Shown: positions 25,373-34,734, counted from the first letter of the stretch. The stretch: DNA of 62,328 nucleotides from Chitinophagaceae bacterium (GCA_016787135.1 JAEUVK010000183.1:1-62328), one strand, 5' to 3'. The notes: generated by a model from the letters alone, not told the origin. Made by a program: numbers and translations.

Positions 25373-25538
25373 AGTTGCATGATTTACAGTAAAAGTAAGT
25401 TTTTTTTGTATTTGGCAATCAGGGTCCTTTATTTTTCGCTGAAAGCCTTTGTTAATGTGAAAAAAGGCCCGCCACTCATCAGAAAGCGCAATATATGGGT
25501 GGAAATATTCCTAACTTCTCGGTTCCAAAACCAACAAC

Positions 25539-26732
25539 ATGCCGGAATTGACCGCTCCCAGACAGCGCATCCAATCTATTGACCTGCTCAGAGGTATCGT
25601 GATCGTTATCATGGCGCTGGACCATGTCCGTGATTTTTTTCATATTCAAGGAGCTTCGGATGTGCCGACCAACCTGGCTACGACAACGCCGGTATTGTTC
25701 CTTACCCGGTGGATCACCCATTTTTGTGCTCCCACTTTTGTTTTCCTGGCGGGTACTTCAGCTTTTTTACAAGGAATGCGGAAACCCAAAAAAGAGTTAA
25801 GCCTGTTCCTTATCAAAAGGGGTTTATGGCTGGTATTGATGGAGTTCGTCATCGTGACACTCGGGATAACATTCGATCCGGCGTATCATGTTTTCATCAT
25901 GCAGGTGATCTGGGCCATTGGCGCCAGCATGATCATTCTCGGTTTGCTGGTACGGTTCCCCTACCCGGTTATTCTCATCTACGGGTTGCTTGTCGTCTTT
26001 TTTCATAACCTGGCGGATGTGCCGGAAAAAATGAATAATGGCCCGTCGGGTTTTTGGTGGAATCTGGTACATGGTAATTTTTATTTCCAGTCATTTGGTG
26101 GCAACCGGGGTTTACTGATCGCCTATGCCTTTCTGCCCTGGAGCGGGGTGATGGCGCTGGGTTATTGTTTCGGGAAATTATTTCACCGGGATACAGATGC
26201 TTTATTCAGAAAAAAAGCATTGGTTTATATTGGTTCATCGCTGATCTTTCTTTTCTTCATTCTCCGGGGCTTTAATAATTATGGCGATCCTGTTCCCTGG
26301 GCTGAGCAATCAAGGGGTAGCATATATACCATCATTTCTTTTTTTAATGCCAATAAGTATCCGCCATCATTAGTGTATTTGTGTATGACACTCGGGCCGG
26401 CCATTTTATTACTGGCTTTCATTGAGAATATAAAAAACAGTATAACCGGGTTCTTTGTTACCTATGGCCGTGTGCCCTTCTTTTTCTATATTCTGCATTT
26501 TTATCTGATCCACATTCTTTGTGTGATCGCTTTCTTCGCCAGCGGGAAACATGGCGTAGATAATATTGTATCGCCGGGTTCTCCATTCTTATTCAGGCCG
26601 CTTGATTTTGGTTATAGCTTGTGGGTCGTGTATCTCATATGGATAGCCGTGGTGCTGTCTTTATATCCATTGTGTAAAAAATATGACCGCTTTAAGAGTT
26701 CGCAGCAAAAATGGTGGACGAGTTATTTGTAG
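25539..26732 (+). CDS. Multi-pass membrane protein, heparan-alpha-glucosaminide N-acetyltransferase-like (DUF1624)
   Basis: This 397-residue integral membrane protein has about ten membrane helices. The N-terminus RIQSIDLLRGIVIVIMALDHVRDFF carries the conserved D-x-x-R-G and D-H of the DUF1624/HGSNAT (YeiB-like) acyltransferase group, followed by FCAPTFVFLAGTSAFL. Related proteins move acetyl groups across membranes onto sugars; the acceptor here is unknown. It may alter cell-envelope glycans. It converges on mutS with an 83-base repeat-type junction. Confidence 0.75.
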   Translation: MPELTAPRQRIQSIDLLRGIVIVIMALDHVRDFFHIQGASDVPTNLATTTPVLFLTRWITHFCAPTFVFLAGTSAFLQGMRKPKKELSLFLIKRGLWLVLMEFVIVTLGITFDPAYHVFIMQVIWAIGASMIILGLLVRFPYPVILIYGLLVVFFHNLADVPEKMNNGPSGFWWNLVHGNFYFQSFGGNRGLLIAYAFLPWSGVMALGYCFGKLFHRDTDALFRKKALVYIGSSLIFLFFILRGFNNYGDPVPWAEQSRGSIYTIISFFNANKYPPSLVYLCMTLGPAILLLAFIENIKNSITGFFVTYGRVPFFFYILHFYLIHILCVIAFFASGKHGVDNIVSPGSPFLFRPLDFGYSLWVVYLIWIAVVLSLYPLCKKYDRFKSSQQKWWTSYL

Positions 26733-26815
26733 TCAGCAGTCAGCGGGTCAGGCAGGTCGTACCGGTCAAATAGCTTCACTGACTTTTATGACCCGTTTGA
26801 CCGAAATGACCTGGT
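26733..26815. repeat. Degenerate GGTCA-type inverted repeat at convergent junction
   Basis: CAGGTC and CGGTCAAA on the left pair with TTTGACCG and GACCTG on the right, leaving a loop of about 26 bases. This is another low-complexity filler between two convergent genes, with a different unit from the GAAGTC type. Confidence 0.45.
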
Positions 26816-29449
26816 CTATTTCAATTTGCTTTTTATCTCCTGCAGTTTCAGCAAAGCTTCTACAGGAGTGAGACGGTTGATGTCAATGCCTTCCAGCAAT
26901 TTTCTTATTTCATCAAAAGTTTCGCTGTGAGCATCGAATATGGAAAGCTGCATTTGCGGCAGTGAAAGATTTTTTACTTTACTATCCAGTTTCTGGCTTC
27001 TTGCCTCTGACATCTGGCCTCTTTCATCCACATGTTTGCTCTCTAGCTGTTTTAAGATATCATTCGCCCTTTCAATGAGTACCGGCGGCATCCCCGCCAT
27101 CTTTGCCACATGGATACCAAAGCTGTGAGTGCTTCCGCCTCTTGCCAGTTTGCGCAGGAATATGATCTTATTCCCCACCTCTTTATTGGTGATATGATAA
27201 TTCTTTACCCGTGGAAATTTTTCTTCCAGTTCGTTGAGTTCATGATAATGGGTAGCAAAAAGTGTTTTGGGCTGATGGGGTGACTGGTGCAGGTATTCGG
27301 CAATGCTCCAGGCAATGGAGATACCATCATAGGTGGATGTTCCCCGGCCGATCTCGTCCAACAATATCAGACTGCGCGGGGTGATATTATTGATGATGCT
27401 CGCTGTTTCGTTCATTTCTACCATGAACGTAGATTCACCGCCGGTAAGATTATCGGATGCACCAACCCGGGTAAATATTTTATCGGTCAGAGAGATCCTT
27501 GCATCACTGGCCGGCACAAAACTTCCCATATGGGCCATCAGCGTGATGAGGGCGGTCTGGCGCAGCAAGGCGCTTTTACCACTCATGTTCGGCCCGGTAA
27601 GGATGATGATCTGCTGTTCCGTTTTATTCAGTTCAAGGTCATTGCTGATGAAGGGCTCGCCGATCGGTAAATTTCTTTCAATGACCGGGTGCCTTCCTTC
27701 TTTGATGATCATTTCCTGGCCTTCATGCAACTGAGGTTTTTTGTATTGGTATTGCAAAGCATTATTGGCAAAGCAAATGATGCAATCCAACACAGCAAGT
27801 ATGTTCCCGTTGTTCTGCACCGGGGCCAAATAATCAAACAGCTCATTCAGCAGTGCTTCGTATAACTGCAGTTCGATCTGTAATATCTTCTCTTCAGCCC
27901 CGGTGATCTTTTCTTCGTATTCTTTCAACTCCGGGGTAATGTAACGTTCTGCATTGGCTAATGTCTGCTTGCGCATCCATGCTCCGGGTACTTTATTTTT
28001 ATGCGAATTGGTTACTTCAAGATAATAACCAAATACATTGTTGAAACCGATCTTCAAAGAAGAGATGCCGGTAGCGTCTGCTTCTTTCATTTGCAGCTGT
28101 GCCAGGTATTCTTTCCCGCTATGTGATATTTTCCGTAACTGGTCAAGTTCATCACTGACATGGCTGTTGATCATGCCGCCTTTTGCAGCCAGCGCCGGGG
28201 GATTGTCCACGATCTCTTTGAATATTTTCTCTGCGATGTAAGGGCAGGGATTCAATGCATCGCCTAATCTTTTTAAATATTCATTCGAAGAAGAAAGGCA
28301 TAATTGTTTAATGAATTCCACCTGTTTCAACCCTCTTGCCAGGTGTAATACTTCTCTTGGGTTGATCTTTTTCAGCGGGATCTTGGAGACCAGTCGCTCA
28401 ATATCGCCGCATTGTTTGATGGATTGCGATATCTTATTCCTCAGGTCAGTTTCTTTGATGAAGAACTCAACGAGTTCCAGTCTTTCGTTGATCTTATTGA
28501 TCTCTCTCAGCGGGAAGACGATCCAGCGTTTCAGCAGCCTGGCCCCCATCGGGGATACGGTGTTGTCCAATACGCTTAATAAGGTATGATTGCCTTCGGA
28601 GTTGCCATACACTAGTTCCAGGTTGCGGATGGTAAAACGGTCCATCCACAAAAAATCATCCCGGTCTATCCGCTGCAGCGAAGTGATATGCTGCAGGTTG
28701 GGGTGTTCAGTATCTTTTAAGTAATGAATGATAGCGCCGGCAGCAGTAAGGCCATTCTTCAGTTCCTCCACACCAAAACCTTTCAGCGAATGGGTCTGGA
28801 AATGCTTCAGTAATGTATCAACCGCATAGTTATTATCAAATATCCATTCATCTAAAGTGTAAGTATATACTTTGGCGCCGAAGAATTCTTTAAAGATCTT
28901 TTGCTTATGCCTTTGAAAAACGACTTCCGCCGGTTTGAAACTCTGCAATAACTTATCGGCATATTCGCGGTCGCCTTCAGCTATTAAAAACTCACCGGTG
29001 GAGATATCCAGGAAGGCCAACCCATATTGGTCATTGTCTGCAAAGTGAACGGCGGCCAGGAAATTGTTGCTGTGATGTTCGAGCAGTTTATCATTGATGG
29101 TAGTGCCCGGTGTCACCATATCGGTAACTCCCCTTTTCACAATCCCTTTGGCCTGTTTGGGATCTTCCAGTTGATCGCAGATCGCCACCCGGTGACCGGC
29201 TTTGACTAATTTATGTAAATACGTATCCAGCGCATGGTGTGGAAACCCGGCCAGCTCTAATGTGGACGCAGCGCCGTTATTTCTTTTGGTCAATGTGATG
29301 CCGAGTATCCGTGAAGCTACAACTGCATCCTGCCCGAATGTTTCATAAAAATCACCGACACGGAACAGTAAGATAGCATCAGGATATTTTTTCTTGATCG
29401 CCCCATGCTGCTGCATTAAAGGAGTTTCGGAAACATTCGCTTTGGCCAT
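26816..29449 (-). CDS. mutS: DNA mismatch repair protein MutS
   Basis: This 877-residue mismatch-recognition ATPase has five features in order. Domain I carries the mismatch-wedge motif F34-Y35-E36 (VGDFYETFG). The connector and lever domains follow. The ATPase has Walker A GPNMSGKS (619-626), DEIGRGTSTYDG and FATHYHEL. The C-terminal tail is LTPVEALLKLQEIK. I chose ATG 29449 (MAKANVSETPLMQQHG); the 116 codons upstream in the frame have no family similarity. Residues 811-827 (GQMSEARSQKLDSKVKN) interrupt the usual linker and are the translation of a GAAGCCAGAAG-type repeat. A -7 box (TATTTTTG) lies at 29480-29487. Confidence 0.97.
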   Translation of the reverse strand: MAKANVSETPLMQQHGAIKKKYPDAILLFRVGDFYETFGQDAVVASRILGITLTKRNNGAASTLELAGFPHHALDTYLHKLVKAGHRVAICDQLEDPKQAKGIVKRGVTDMVTPGTTINDKLLEHHSNNFLAAVHFADNDQYGLAFLDISTGEFLIAEGDREYADKLLQSFKPAEVVFQRHKQKIFKEFFGAKVYTYTLDEWIFDNNYAVDTLLKHFQTHSLKGFGVEELKNGLTAAGAIIHYLKDTEHPNLQHITSLQRIDRDDFLWMDRFTIRNLELVYGNSEGNHTLLSVLDNTVSPMGARLLKRWIVFPLREINKINERLELVEFFIKETDLRNKISQSIKQCGDIERLVSKIPLKKINPREVLHLARGLKQVEFIKQLCLSSSNEYLKRLGDALNPCPYIAEKIFKEIVDNPPALAAKGGMINSHVSDELDQLRKISHSGKEYLAQLQMKEADATGISSLKIGFNNVFGYYLEVTNSHKNKVPGAWMRKQTLANAERYITPELKEYEEKITGAEEKILQIELQLYEALLNELFDYLAPVQNNGNILAVLDCIICFANNALQYQYKKPQLHEGQEMIIKEGRHPVIERNLPIGEPFISNDLELNKTEQQIIILTGPNMSGKSALLRQTALITLMAHMGSFVPASDARISLTDKIFTRVGASDNLTGGESTFMVEMNETASIINNITPRSLILLDEIGRGTSTYDGISIAWSIAEYLHQSPHQPKTLFATHYHELNELEEKFPRVKNYHITNKEVGNKIIFLRKLARGGSTHSFGIHVAKMAGMPPVLIERANDILKQLESKHVDERGQMSEARSQKLDSKVKNLSLPQMQLSIFDAHSETFDEIRKLLEGIDINRLTPVEALLKLQEIKSKLK
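26969..27019 (-). repeat. GAAGCCAGAAG-type repeat translated inside mutS
   Basis: On the minus strand this 51-base stretch contains AGGCCAGATGTCAGAGGC and AAGAAGCCAGAAAC, which match the intergenic tract at 9354-9400 (AAGCCAGAAGTAAGAAGCC, GTCAGAAGC). It is in frame and has no stop. Confidence 0.55.
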
Positions 29450-29687
29450 TGACACGATCCCGTATTTGAAGGGAGGCGGCAAAAATAACGGGTTTGTAGG
29501 CTTTTTAAAAAGGCGGGGATTCGTTTCCGGTAATTGTGGAGAATTTCTTCCTGTTTCCCCTATAAAAAAAGGCAGTGAATGGCAGATTGGGTGAAATCGT
29601 AAAATGACTATGTGGATGACGGATACCACAGGGTGCTTTTTTATGTAACATTTTTTCTTCGGGCATCTATAGAGAAACTTAAAAGCC

Positions 29688-31406
29688 ATGAAAAAAATTC
29701 TCCTGATCACAGGGATCGTACTCTCCTGTGCCCTTCTGAATGCCCAAACCATCTCCCGCAGCAGCGGGGATACCGCCAAAGCCGATGCAGAGATCACCAG
29801 CGCTACAGTTTATTTTGGGTACGGCGCCGAACTGACCCATACAGCAAAGGTCCGCAGCAGCAGTAATGTCAAAACGATCGTCATTAACCAGCTAAGTACG
29901 GCTATTGATGTGAACAGCCTGCAGATCAGTTGCCCGGAAGATGTGACATTATTGTCTCACCAGTTCAATCTCTTTTACCCGCAGCCGCCTGTAATCGTCA
30001 AAAACAGGGAGGTGGAAAAGTTAGAGGATAGCATCAAACTGACCGGCCGGGATATCAGCCGCATCCGTAATAGTGTGACCATTGAACAGGAAACGATGAC
30101 CAAAACCGGCCTGCTCATTGAAACAACTGTGAGCACCGGCAGCAGTAACGGCAAACAACTGACCAGTGATGAAGTGATCAAACTGGTGGAGTATTACAAC
30201 GCAAAGATCGAAAAGGCGAAGACGAATATTTTTAACTACAATCAGAATATTGATCGTGCCAACGAAAGGATAGAAGAGCTGCGCAAAAAGATCAATGATA
30301 TAGCCAAAGGACTTGCTCCTGAAAAGCAGAAACCTTATGGTCAGCTGATCATGCAGGTGATCTGCAAGAATACCGGTGAGATACCTGTAGCATTGTCGTA
30401 TTATACCAACAATGCTGGCTGGACACCAATGTATGATATCCGGGTAAACTCAAAGACAAATAAAGTGAAACTGGTGTATAAGGCTTCTGTTACCCAGAAT
30501 ACCGGTATTGACTGGAAAAAGACAAAGCTGACATTGAGTACAGGTACTCCCAATTTTGGTGTAGCTGCACCCATTCTTTCTCCCTGGTACCTGCAGTTAT
30601 ATGTCCCTGAATTGTATGGCGCTTTGCGCAGAAGTGCTCCCACTATGAATAATGCCCGTAACATGGTGCAATCGTTCAAAGATGAGAAACAATTAAATGA
30701 AGTGGTGATAGCTGCAGATGCGGATGGGTATAAAGAAGAAAACAAAACCATTGACCCGAGCACCTTGCAACAGTACACTACACTCAACCAGGGCCAGCTT
30801 AATACCAACTTTGAGATCGACCTGCCTTATGATATCCAGAGTAATGGCAGGATACACAGTGTAACGATCAAAGACCAGGAGATTGATTGCATCCTGAAGA
30901 ATTATGCCATCCCAAGAGTGGATAAGGAAGCTTACCTGCTGGCGGAAGTCGCCGACTGGCAGAATCTTGACCTGCTGCCGGGCGATGCGAATATCATCAT
31001 GGATAATACCTATATCGGAAAATCAGTCATTGATCCGAATACGACAGCGGATACATTGAATCTTTCGTTAGGAAAAGATAAACGACTGGCGGTAAAACGT
31101 TCGCTGGTGAAAGAGCTCAGCAGCCTGAAATCAAGCGGCGGCAGCAATAAACAGACATTCACGTATGAGATCACAGTGAAGAACAATAAATCAACGGATA
31201 TCAATCTTTTACTGAAAGACCAGTACCCGTTGAGTACAATCAAGGAAGTAGAAGTGAAACTCGAAGAGGGGGGAGAAGCGATGGTAAATGAAGAAGTGGG
31301 TGTACTGACCTGGAAGATAGCCCTGAAGCCCGGGGAGAGTAGGAAAGTGAGGTTTACTTATAGCGTCAGGTATCCTAAGGATAAGAAGTTAGTGAATCTG
31401 AAGTAG
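29688..31406 (+). CDS. Exported MuiA-type protein (DUF4140/DUF4139)
   Basis: This 572-residue exported protein has a signal peptide (MKKILLITGIVLSCALLNAQ). The N-terminal DUF4140 region (about 35-130) has ITSATVYFGYGAELTHTAKV. A coiled-coil segment follows (about 130-205, DEVIKLVEYYNAKIEKAKTN and RANERIEELRKKINDI). The C-terminal DUF4139 has WTPMYDIRVNSKTNKVKLVYKA, then ITQNTGIDWKK-like text, then QYPLSTIKEVEV and LTWKIALKPGESRKVRFTYSVRYPKDK. The family is named after a mucoidy inhibitor, but its biochemistry is unknown. It is followed by a strong terminator. Confidence 0.82.
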   Translation: MKKILLITGIVLSCALLNAQTISRSSGDTAKADAEITSATVYFGYGAELTHTAKVRSSSNVKTIVINQLSTAIDVNSLQISCPEDVTLLSHQFNLFYPQPPVIVKNREVEKLEDSIKLTGRDISRIRNSVTIEQETMTKTGLLIETTVSTGSSNGKQLTSDEVIKLVEYYNAKIEKAKTNIFNYNQNIDRANERIEELRKKINDIAKGLAPEKQKPYGQLIMQVICKNTGEIPVALSYYTNNAGWTPMYDIRVNSKTNKVKLVYKASVTQNTGIDWKKTKLTLSTGTPNFGVAAPILSPWYLQLYVPELYGALRRSAPTMNNARNMVQSFKDEKQLNEVVIAADADGYKEENKTIDPSTLQQYTTLNQGQLNTNFEIDLPYDIQSNGRIHSVTIKDQEIDCILKNYAIPRVDKEAYLLAEVADWQNLDLLPGDANIIMDNTYIGKSVIDPNTTADTLNLSLGKDKRLAVKRSLVKELSSLKSSGGSNKQTFTYEITVKNNKSTDINLLLKDQYPLSTIKEVEVKLEEGGEAMVNEEVGVLTWKIALKPGESRKVRFTYSVRYPKDKKLVNLK

Positions 31407-31426
31407 GGAGACGCTTAACTTTTAGG

Positions 31427-31456
31427 AAGCCTTCATGGAAGCATGAAGGCTTTTTT
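31427..31456 (+). terminator. Terminator after the MuiA-type gene
   Basis: AAGCCTTCATG (31427-31437), loop GAAG, CATGAAGGCTT (31442-31452), then TTTT. The stem is perfect over 11 bp. Confidence 0.9.
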
Positions 31457-31481
31457 GCTGGTAAGTCATTCAGGAAAGAAG

Positions 31482-31489
31482 TACTTTTG
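31482..31489 (+). promoter_or_regulatory. -7 promoter box of the CotH gene
   Basis: TACTTTTG matches TAnnTTTG, 17 bases before the ATG. A TTTG at 31454-31457 lies 24 bases upstream, which is longer than ideal and overlaps the preceding terminator's T-run. Confidence 0.5.
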
Positions 31490-31506
31490 ACTGTTAAGTT
31501 TTCCGT

Positions 31507-33135
31507 ATGAAGAAGAAACTGCTGCCGGGTATTGCTGCTCTTTTCAGTATCCTCTCTTATGCACAGGTACTCACCTCTTCCAACCTGCCCATTATTATTA
31601 TCAATACCAATGGCCAGACCGTTGTGGATGATCCGAAGATCATGGCAGATATGGGTATCATTTATAACGGAGCCGGTGTCCGTAATAATGTGACCGACCC
31701 TTTTAATCAATATAACGGGAAGATCGGTATAGAGATAAGAGGGCAATCATCACAAATGTTCCCGATGAAATCTTATGGTATTGAATTATGGGATGCGGGC
31801 GGCAATTCACTGAACAGATCATTGTTTGGAATGCCATCCGAAAGCGACTGGGTGTTATATGCCCCTTATACGGATAAAACACTGATGCGGAATTTCCTTG
31901 CCTATACCATGTCGAATGAGCTGGGGCACTGGGCGGCACATTGCCGGTTTGTGGAGGTAGTGGTGAATAATGATTACAAGGGTATCTATGTGTTCATGGA
32001 GAAGATCAAAAGGGGAAGTGGCAGAGTGCCGGTTACCAAAATTGCCAACACGGATGTGTCGGGAGATGCTGTCACCGGAGGGTATATCTTTAGCCTGGAT
32101 AAAGAGCCTAACGGGTGGTTCTCGTCTTACGCTTCACCTAATTCCACCAATGGGAACAGAAGACAATTCTCTTATGTTTATCCCAAACCCGAGAATATAG
32201 TTCAGGCTCAAAAAGACTACCTGAAGAGTTATGTGGACAGTTTTGAGAATGCGCTGGCGTCAAATGATTTCCAGGACAAATCAACCGGGGTAAGAAAGTT
32301 CGCTGAACTTGGTTCTTTCGTTGACTACTTTATCGTCAATGAGATCAGCCGTAACGTGGATGGCTATCGCCTGAGTACTTATTTCTATAAAGACAGGAAC
32401 AGCAAGGACCGCAGGATCTATGCCGGGCCGGTATGGGATTATGACCTCGCATTCCGTAATGCCAACTATTGCAGCGGCAGTGACGTTACAGGCTGGGCTT
32501 ACCGGTTCAATTATGTATGCCCCGGTGATGGCGCAGGACTCATACCATTCTGGTGGGACCGGCTGATGACAGATACGGCTTTTAAAAGCAATTTGCGTTG
32601 CCGGTGGAAGACCATGCGGCAGACAGTGACCGGTGATGCATACCTGTTTCAACTTATAGACTCAGTGGTGAACCTGACCGCTGAAGCCCGCCAGCGTCAT
32701 TTTCAGAGATGGCCGGTGCTGGGTCAATATATATGGCCCAACCCCAACCCAATCCCTGCTGATTATAGCGGCGAGATAAGTGCTTTGAAACAATGGATAT
32801 CCCAGCGCATGGCATGGATCGATAACAACCTGCCGAATGAAGGGAATTGCGAAGACTGGAAAACGAATACGCTAGGTACTATGATCGTGGATATTTATCC
32901 TAACCCGACACCCGGTAACGGAACGATCCGTGTGAAAACAAAGACTGTTCAGGATATCACGCTGAGAGTATTTGATGGAATGGGCCGGCTGGTTCATTCG
33001 CAGGTCATTCATGCGCTGCCTTTGTCGAATTTTATTTCGATAAAGGGTATGCAGGGCTGGCAAACCGGTATCTATTATTTTTCATTCAGTAATAAAGAAG
33101 GGGAAAAGATACTCAGGAAGGTATTAAAGTATTAA
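31507..33135 (+). CDS. CotH-family protein with T9SS sorting domain
   Basis: This 542-residue secreted protein has a signal peptide (ends LSYAQ) and a CotH domain at about 20-430: IGIEIRGQSSQMFPMKSYGIEL, SDWVLYAPYTDKTLMRNFLAY, YKGIYVFMEKIKRG, GGYIFSLDKE, YFIVNEISRNVDGYRLSTYFYKD and GPVWDYDLAFRNANY. CotH proteins are related to protein kinases of the spore coat. Here the C-terminal 75 residues are a T9SS sorting domain (IVDIYPNPTPGNGTIRVKT, LRVFDGMGRLVHS, GIYYFSFSNKEGEKILRKVLKY). It is therefore a surface or secreted protein, where ATP is not expected; the activity is unknown. trmH starts 6 bases after it. Confidence 0.88.
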   Translation: MKKKLLPGIAALFSILSYAQVLTSSNLPIIIINTNGQTVVDDPKIMADMGIIYNGAGVRNNVTDPFNQYNGKIGIEIRGQSSQMFPMKSYGIELWDAGGNSLNRSLFGMPSESDWVLYAPYTDKTLMRNFLAYTMSNELGHWAAHCRFVEVVVNNDYKGIYVFMEKIKRGSGRVPVTKIANTDVSGDAVTGGYIFSLDKEPNGWFSSYASPNSTNGNRRQFSYVYPKPENIVQAQKDYLKSYVDSFENALASNDFQDKSTGVRKFAELGSFVDYFIVNEISRNVDGYRLSTYFYKDRNSKDRRIYAGPVWDYDLAFRNANYCSGSDVTGWAYRFNYVCPGDGAGLIPFWWDRLMTDTAFKSNLRCRWKTMRQTVTGDAYLFQLIDSVVNLTAEARQRHFQRWPVLGQYIWPNPNPIPADYSGEISALKQWISQRMAWIDNNLPNEGNCEDWKTNTLGTMIVDIYPNPTPGNGTIRVKTKTVQDITLRVFDGMGRLVHSQVIHALPLSNFISIKGMQGWQTGIYYFSFSNKEGEKILRKVLKY

Positions 33136-33141
33136 GGAGAT

Positions 33142-33669
33142 ATGCGAAAACTGAGCATGGCAGAACTAGGCCGTAAATCGGTGGAAGAATTCAAAGGATC
33201 GGATAAGATGCCCATCATTGTAGTGCTGGAAAATATCCGCAGTGCATACAATGTCGGGAGTGTGTTCCGGACTTCCGATGCTTTTTTGGTGGAAGCGATC
33301 TATATTATTGGCTATTCTGCCAAACCTCCCCATAAGGAAATAAAGAAAACAGCGCTTGGGGCTGAAGAAACGGTGACCTGGAAGTACTTTAAAACATCAG
33401 TGGAAGCTGTTGAAGAACTGAGAGTGCAGGGCTATAATGTGTATGCTGCCGAGCAGGCAGAAGGCAGTTATAAATTAAATGCTATTGGCTTTGAACCGGA
33501 TGAAAAGATCGCCGTGGTGTTTGGTAATGAAGTGACGGGGGTGGAGCAATCTACGATTCACTTATGTGATGGTTGTATCGAGATACCCCAATTAGGTATG
33601 AAACATTCGTTGAATATTGCAACTGCGGCGGGGGTGGTGTTGTGGGAACTGGTGAGAGGACGGGTGTAG
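33142..33669 (+). CDS. TrmH/SpoU-family RNA 2'-O-methyltransferase
   Basis: This 175-residue knotted (SPOUT) methyltransferase acts on rRNA or tRNA ribose with AdoMet. Motif 1 is NIRSAYNVGSVFRTSDAF, motif 2 VFGNEVTGVEQ, and motif 3 EIPQLGMKHSLNIATAAGVVLWE. There is no N-terminal RNA-binding domain, so it is the short form. The target nucleotide cannot be assigned. It is probably cotranscribed with the CotH gene. Confidence 0.9.
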   Translation: MRKLSMAELGRKSVEEFKGSDKMPIIVVLENIRSAYNVGSVFRTSDAFLVEAIYIIGYSAKPPHKEIKKTALGAEETVTWKYFKTSVEAVEELRVQGYNVYAAEQAEGSYKLNAIGFEPDEKIAVVFGNEVTGVEQSTIHLCDGCIEIPQLGMKHSLNIATAAGVVLWELVRGRV

Positions 33670-33692
33670 GATGCGCAGGATATACGATATTT

Positions 33693-33720
33693 GCAGCCCA
33701 TGGTTTAAACCATGGGCTGC
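33693..33720. repeat. Perfect 28-bp palindrome
   Basis: GCAGCCCATGGTTT is followed immediately by its exact complement, giving a 28-base palindrome without a loop. It contains GTTTAAAC at its centre and CCATGG twice. It follows trmH by 23 bases and has no T-run, so it is a poor terminator by itself. I recall very similar CCCATGGTTTAAACCATGGG palindromes dispersed between genes in other Bacteroidota. Confidence 0.75.
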
Positions 33721-33738
33721 GGTTATTAAAATTTATAC

Positions 33739-34734
33739 ATGATAAAGGTCAGAAATTATTTATCACTCATAAAATTCTCCCACACCATCTTCGCCATGCC
33801 CTTTGCGATGATTGGGTTTTTTATCGGCATACCATATGAAATTGGTTATGGAGTTGGGCAGTGGAACCTTAATAAAACTGTTGGCTGGGCAGAAGACATA
33901 AAAAGAAGTGAAAGTATTACAAAACTGATTTCTCCAGATTCATTAACTGCGAAACTTCTTGAGGGAGAAGGTTCCGCTTATCTAATTGCGAGGTATTTAA
34001 TTCTTGTCATTCTTTGCATGATCTTTGCCCGCAGCGCAGCTATGGCTTTCAACCGCTATCTCGACAGGCAGTTCGATGCCAATAATCCGAGAACGGCGAT
34101 CCGGGAGATTCCGGCCGGGATTATCAAGGCGAACAGCGTCCTGTGGTTTACGATCATCAACTGTATTTTATTTATCGCCTGTACTTTTTTCATTAACCGG
34201 CTTTGTTTCTTTCTTTCACCAATAGCCTTGCTGGTGGTGCTGGGGTATAGTTATACAAAAAGGTTTACACCGCTTTGTCACTTAGTATTAGGATTAGGGT
34301 TGTCATTAGCTCCGATAGGTGCATATCTTGCTGTCACAGGTGTGTTCCACTGGCTGCCGATCCTGTTTTCACTGGCTGTTATCTTCTGGGTCAGCGGTTT
34401 TGATATCATCTATGCTTTGCAGGATGAAGAGTTCGATAAGTCGCAAAAACTATATTCTATGCCGGCATGGCTGGGAAAGGCAAAGGCGTTACGGGTATCT
34501 GAATTATTGCACCTGCTTAGTTCTGCTGCGGTGATCATCGCCGGTATATACGGAGGCTTTCACTGGCTATACTGGGCAGGGGTAGCCGTATTTGCAGGTA
34601 TGCTGGTTTACCAGCATTCTCTTGTCAAACCCGATGATCTTCGAAAAGTAAATATTGCTTTTATGACCGCCAATGGCATAGCATCCGTGGTTTTCGCCAT
34701 CTTTGTTATCGCCGATCTTTTTATCAACTTTTAA
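33739..34734 (+). CDS. UbiA-family polyprenyltransferase
   Basis: This 331-residue integral membrane prenyltransferase has the two Asp-rich Mg2+/diphosphate motifs: NRYLDRQFDANNPRTAIREIPAG (N105-D109-D113) and GFDIIYALQDEEFD. Eight or so membrane helices are expected. It belongs to the 4-hydroxybenzoate polyprenyltransferase-like clade, which in Bacteroidota probably serves menaquinone synthesis (MqnP-like), although the acceptor is not provable here. Residues about 36-80 (33844-33978) are a polar insertion between helices 1 and 2 that I do not expect in this family, and its DNA is AT-richer than the rest. Confidence 0.85.
   Translation: MIKVRNYLSLIKFSHTIFAMPFAMIGFFIGIPYEIGYGVGQWNLNKTVGWAEDIKRSESITKLISPDSLTAKLLEGEGSAYLIARYLILVILCMIFARSAAMAFNRYLDRQFDANNPRTAIREIPAGIIKANSVLWFTIINCILFIACTFFINRLCFFLSPIALLVVLGYSYTKRFTPLCHLVLGLGLSLAPIGAYLAVTGVFHWLPILFSLAVIFWVSGFDIIYALQDEEFDKSQKLYSMPAWLGKAKALRVSELLHLLSSAAVIIAGIYGGFHWLYWAGVAVFAGMLVYQHSLVKPDDLRKVNIAFMTANGIASVVFAIFVIADLFINF

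Noticed and set aside
29450..29797. N-terminal extension of MutS to 993 residues
   Set aside because: The extra 116 codons have no MutS similarity and cover the -7 box and the gap upstream; MAKANVSETP at 29449 is the normal start.
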